From the NCBI RefSeq assembly GCF_002953255.1, contig NZ_CP026498.1, forward strand, positions 8,398,185 to 8,462,184: a stretch of 64,000 nt of DNA, written 5' to 3'. The notes under the pieces are model-generated. The model worked only from the letters and a program-made list of their open reading frames with translations. It was not told where the DNA came from and made no database searches. Source of the DNA: Streptomyces sp. CB01881 (GTDB lineage: Bacteria > Actinomycetota > Actinomycetes > Streptomycetales > Streptomycetaceae). Shown here piece after piece: positions 60,823 through 64,000 of the stretch (within the stretch, counting starts at the first letter, position 1; the number at the start of each line of letters is the position of its first letter). A program made the position numbers and the translations under genes.

Positions 60823-61140
60823 TCATCGCAGTTCGACCGCCACGCCCTCGGTGCGCAGGGTGACGAGGATCGCGTCGAAGTAGCCGACCTGCCGCTCGCC
60901 GAGGAAGACCGTGCCGGTCAGGTGCCGGCGGGCGGTGTCGGCGTCCTTCCAGAGCAGGGTGAACGGGGGAGCGGGGCCGAACCCGCCGTGCAGGCAGTCG
61001 GCCAGCGCGTCGAGGTTGGAGCCGTAGTAGCCGCCGGGACCGTTCAGGGCGGCACCGAGGGCCGTGTAGAAGGCGGCGCGGTCGGTGATCCCGCGGCCGT
61101 CCAGTACGTACGTGGGCCGCTCCGGCCGGGTGACGGTCAT
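60823..61140 (-). CDS. Barstar-family ribonuclease inhibitor
   Basis: The 105-residue protein has the barstar segments YVLDGRGITDRAAFYTALGA and YYGSNLDALADCLHGGF (about 38-54), whose acidic helix blocks barnase-type ribonucleases. No ribonuclease gene is next to it. It may protect against a toxin made elsewhere, or by a neighbour cell. GTG or ATG at 61140 starts it (MTVTRPE). Confidence 0.9.
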   Translation of the reverse strand: MTVTRPERPTYVLDGRGITDRAAFYTALGAALNGPGGYYGSNLDALADCLHGGFGPAPPFTLLWKDADTARRHLTGTVFLGERQVGYFDAILVTLRTEGVAVELR

Positions 61141-61275
61141 CCGCCCTCCACTCCTGCTCGCCCCGTATTCCCCACCTCCTCGATATTCCCCCGGATGGCG
61201 GTCCCAGGTCGAGCAGGCCCGCCCTTTCGGCTGCTATGGAAGCGGGACCACCCTGCGCTGGAACGAGGATGCGAC

Positions 61276-61836
61276 ATGTGTCTGAACCGTAAGGACCTGG
61301 GCCTGCTGGCCCTGCGCGGCGCCGTCGGCGGGGTGCTGATCGCGCACGGCACCCAGAAGCTGTTCGGCTGGTTCGGTGGCGGCGGCCTGGAGGGCACCGC
61401 CCAGGCGATGGAGCACATGGGCTTCCATCCGGGTCGGCAGAGCGCCATCGCGGCGGGCCTCGGCGAGGCCGGCGGCGGCGCCCTGCTGGTGGCCGGCCTG
61501 GCCACGCCGGTGGCCGGCGCGGTGGTGGCCGGAACCATGGCGGGCGCGGTCGCGGTGCACGCGCCGGCCGGCTTCTTCGTCACCGCGGGGGGCTACGAGT
61601 ACCCGGCCTTCCTCGGCGCGACCGGCCTGGCGCTGGGCCTGGCCGGGCCGGGCCGGTACTCGCTGGACCACCTGACCGGACACGCCTTCGACCGCCCGTG
61701 GGTGGGGATGCTCGCCTTCGTGGCCAGCGCGGCCTCGGCGTACGGCGTGGTGGCCCGCCGCCGGCACGCGGTCCGGCTGAGCGAGGAGCGGGCCGCGGTC
61801 GAGGCCGAGGAGCAGGAGGGCTCGGGCCTGTCCTGA
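61276..61836 (+). CDS. DoxX-family membrane protein
   Basis: The 186-residue protein has four helices with ALRGAVGGVLIAHGTQKLFG, LVAGLATPVAGAVVAGTMAG and a C-terminal helix before RRRHAVRL. DoxX proteins form redox-linked membrane complexes. ATG 61276 has GAGG eight bases upstream. A strong terminator follows. Confidence 0.88.
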   Translation: MCLNRKDLGLLALRGAVGGVLIAHGTQKLFGWFGGGGLEGTAQAMEHMGFHPGRQSAIAAGLGEAGGGALLVAGLATPVAGAVVAGTMAGAVAVHAPAGFFVTAGGYEYPAFLGATGLALGLAGPGRYSLDHLTGHAFDRPWVGMLAFVASAASAYGVVARRRHAVRLSEERAAVEAEEQEGSGLS

Positions 61837-61878
61837 GACGGCCTGTCCTGAGACCGCCTGTTCCGGGGGAACCGGTGC

Positions 61879-61907
61879 ACGGGAAGTCGGACCGGCCGAC
61901 TTCCCGT
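61879..61907. terminator. Terminator after the DoxX gene
   Basis: ACGGGAAGTCGG and CCGACTTCCCGT form a perfect 12-bp stem with a five-base loop. Confidence 0.85.
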
Positions 61908-62051
61908 ACACCGTGCCGTCACCCGGGTGCGGCGGCCCGCGGCCGCGCTCACCCGGACGCACCAGCCCCGCTGGCGGCCGCGACCACGGCCTCGGAGGGT
62001 GGGCGGGAGGTGTGCCGGGCACCCCGGCGCCGGGCAGAATCGAGGACCCCG

Positions 62052-62771
62052 ATGGATCGTCAGCCGGACCACCGGCCCGAGCGCCGGCCCGAGTGCCGGC
62101 CCGAGTGCCGGCCTGAGAACCGGCCTGAGCGCCGGTCCGAGCGCGGGCCGGAGCAGCGGCCCGGGCGCCGGACGGCGGCCCCCTTCAGGCCGACCGCGCA
62201 GGACCCGGACGCCCCCGTCGTCCACCGCCCCCGCCGCGCGCTGGCCGGCGCGCTGGCCGCGGTCGTGCTCGGCGCGACGGCGCTGGCCGGCTGCTCCTCG
62301 AACGGCAAGGCCAGCAGCGCCGTCTCCTCGGTCGCGGGCGCGGTGGAGTCCGGGCTCTCCGCGGCCGCCTCCGCCGCGGCCTCGGCGGCGGCTTCGGCGG
62401 CCGCCTCGGCCGCGGGCGGGATCTCCTCGGCCGTCGCGTCGGCGGCGGCGTCGGCGGAGGCGGCGGCCTCCTCGGCGGTCGCGGGCATCAAGGGCGGGCT
62501 GGACGCCAAGGGCGACGTCGCCGCCGGAGCGGTCACGATCGGCTCGGACGGCAAGGCCGCGGTGCCGCTCACCGTCACCAACCACGGGCAGCAGTCGGGC
62601 CGCTACGTGATCCAGGTCAACTTCACCGACGGCTCCGGCAACGTGCTGGACGCGACGGCGGTGACCGTTCCGGACGTCGCCCCCGGGCAGAGCGCCCAGG
62701 CCACCGCGCACAGCAACCGGGATCTGACCGGCACGGTCAAGGCCGAAGTGGCGAATGCCGTCCGTTACTGA
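62052..62771 (+). CDS. Repeat-rich lipoprotein with FxLYD-like domain
   Basis: The 239-residue protein has an odd first 60 residues rich in RPE/RPEC, coded by 12-bp repeats. A lipoprotein signal follows (ALAGALAAVVLGATALAGCS; lipobox LAGC near residue 77), then an Ala/Ser coil region (AAASAAASAAASAA) and a beta-sandwich domain (VPLTVTNHGQQSGRYVIQVN, about 170-239). The N-terminal extension is long for a lipoprotein; there is no GTG or ATG nearer the signal in frame, so ATG 62052 stays. Likely an outer-face protein of unknown role. Confidence 0.72.
   Translation: MDRQPDHRPERRPECRPECRPENRPERRSERGPEQRPGRRTAAPFRPTAQDPDAPVVHRPRRALAGALAAVVLGATALAGCSSNGKASSAVSSVAGAVESGLSAAASAAASAAASAAASAAGGISSAVASAAASAEAAASSAVAGIKGGLDAKGDVAAGAVTIGSDGKAAVPLTVTNHGQQSGRYVIQVNFTDGSGNVLDATAVTVPDVAPGQSAQATAHSNRDLTGTVKAEVANAVRY
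62071..62162 (+). repeat. 12-bp tandem repeats in the lipoprotein gene start
   Basis: Units of CGGCCYGAGYGC repeat about seven times with variations, giving RPE(C/R/N). The repeats are in phase with the frame, so changes in copy number would not break the gene. Confidence 0.8.
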
Positions 62772-63068
62772 CCCGCAGGTCAGCGGGGGTGGCGAGGAAA
62801 TCGGCCAACCTTAAGGGCGGCTCAAGGCTCAACATCACCCCTTGACGGGGGATTTGGTCTAGTCCATTTTATTCCCAGGTGCAGGGAGCCCCTGAACCGG
62901 CGTCAGCGGTCTTGGCCGCGGGCGCCGGTTCGGCATATCCCGGTGTCCGTCAAGGCATGTTCCCGCTCGATTCCCTTCCCTCGTTCTGTCATGCCCTGGT
63001 CGTGCGGCCCCACCCCGTACGGACCCGCCGGGGCGGCGGAATCCCCCACAACCAGGAGTCACGCACCC
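62772..63068. promoter_or_regulatory. Chitinase promoter region with DasR-like site
   Basis: The 297-bp region has TTGACG at 62842-62847 as a possible -35 box, and TTGGTCTAGTCCATT (62854-62868), which matches the DasR-responsive element consensus (ACTGGTCTAGACCACT type) with one change in the palindrome. The site covers the -10/-35 spacer, so bound DasR would block transcription until amino-sugars bind. A hairpin of GCGCCGGTTC type near 62895-62935 may be part of the leader. Confidence 0.7.
62854..62868. promoter_or_regulatory. dre (DasR operator)-like site
   Basis: TTGGTCTAGTCCATT has the two GGTCTA/TAGxCC halves of the known Streptomyces site for the GntR regulator DasR. Presence before a chitinase gene makes it credible. 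Confidence 0.72.

Positions 63069-64000
<932 letters not shown>

Overview
The window is 64 kb of very GC-rich actinobacterial chromosome. It fits a Streptomycetaceae member (Streptomyces or Kitasatospora): GTG starts are frequent, the third codon position is almost always G or C, and the gene families are typical (FtsK-type conjugation protein, DUF2637, kynurenine genes, a DasR-like site before a chitinase, paired regulators). The genus cannot be settled by reading alone.

Region 1 (1-7560) holds a three-gene 'Ter biosynthetic' module: a C-C bond lyase, a phosphoribosyltransferase/TRSP/StiP/PELOTA fusion and a HAD phosphatase. It is followed on the other strand by an FmdB-type zinc ribbon, a DUF4442 hotdog protein and a long coiled-coil membrane protein.

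Region 2 (7585-27283) is an actinomycete integrative and conjugative element (AICE) in the 3' end of a tRNA-Val(UAC) gene, bounded by identical 47-bp repeats 19.6 kb apart. In order it carries an integrase, an excisionase, an iteron-like inverted array, DUF3987 and Prim-Pol replication proteins, small membrane and zinc-binding proteins, an FtsK-like transfer protein, DUF2637/spread proteins, a regulatory region, a regulator plus Nudix pair (the pSAM2 Pif type), an HD protein and a double-winged-helix GntR repressor. The regulator is split by a 3,555-bp composite transposon-like unit. The unit has ISAs1-family ends, a 10-bp target duplication, IS5 and IS110 debris, and a passenger gene for a secreted four-repeat protein. 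At the attR end lies lower-GC cargo, a two-gene operon coding for a UG/Abi-like reverse transcriptase and a two-TM SLATT effector. This is the best candidate for an under-described system, probably anti-phage abortive infection.

Region 3 (27284-29223) is a graveyard of older integration: the 3' end of a second integrase directly after attR, a NERD-domain gene, a third decayed tRNA 3' end with its own terminator, and the last 80 codons of a VIT1/CCC1-like transporter.

Region 4 (29224-64000) is ordinary chromosome. It includes a Clp ATPase, a two-component system followed by a SHOCT/ABC/FtsX export operon with a shared palindrome upstream of both, a metallophosphoesterase, a FabR-like regulator, two secreted peptidases, and a TetR-AidB-amidohydrolase operon. 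Next come an Lrp regulator divergent from an IMPase-like gene, a phosphopantetheinyl transferase, and a surface-anchored protein with a frameshift. After these are a TetR/glycosidase-like pair, an orphan F0 b-like subunit, the kynU-kynA operon with a divergent Lrp regulator, an FMN reductase, MarC, barstar, DoxX, a repeat-rich lipoprotein and the start of a GH18 chitinase cut by the window edge.
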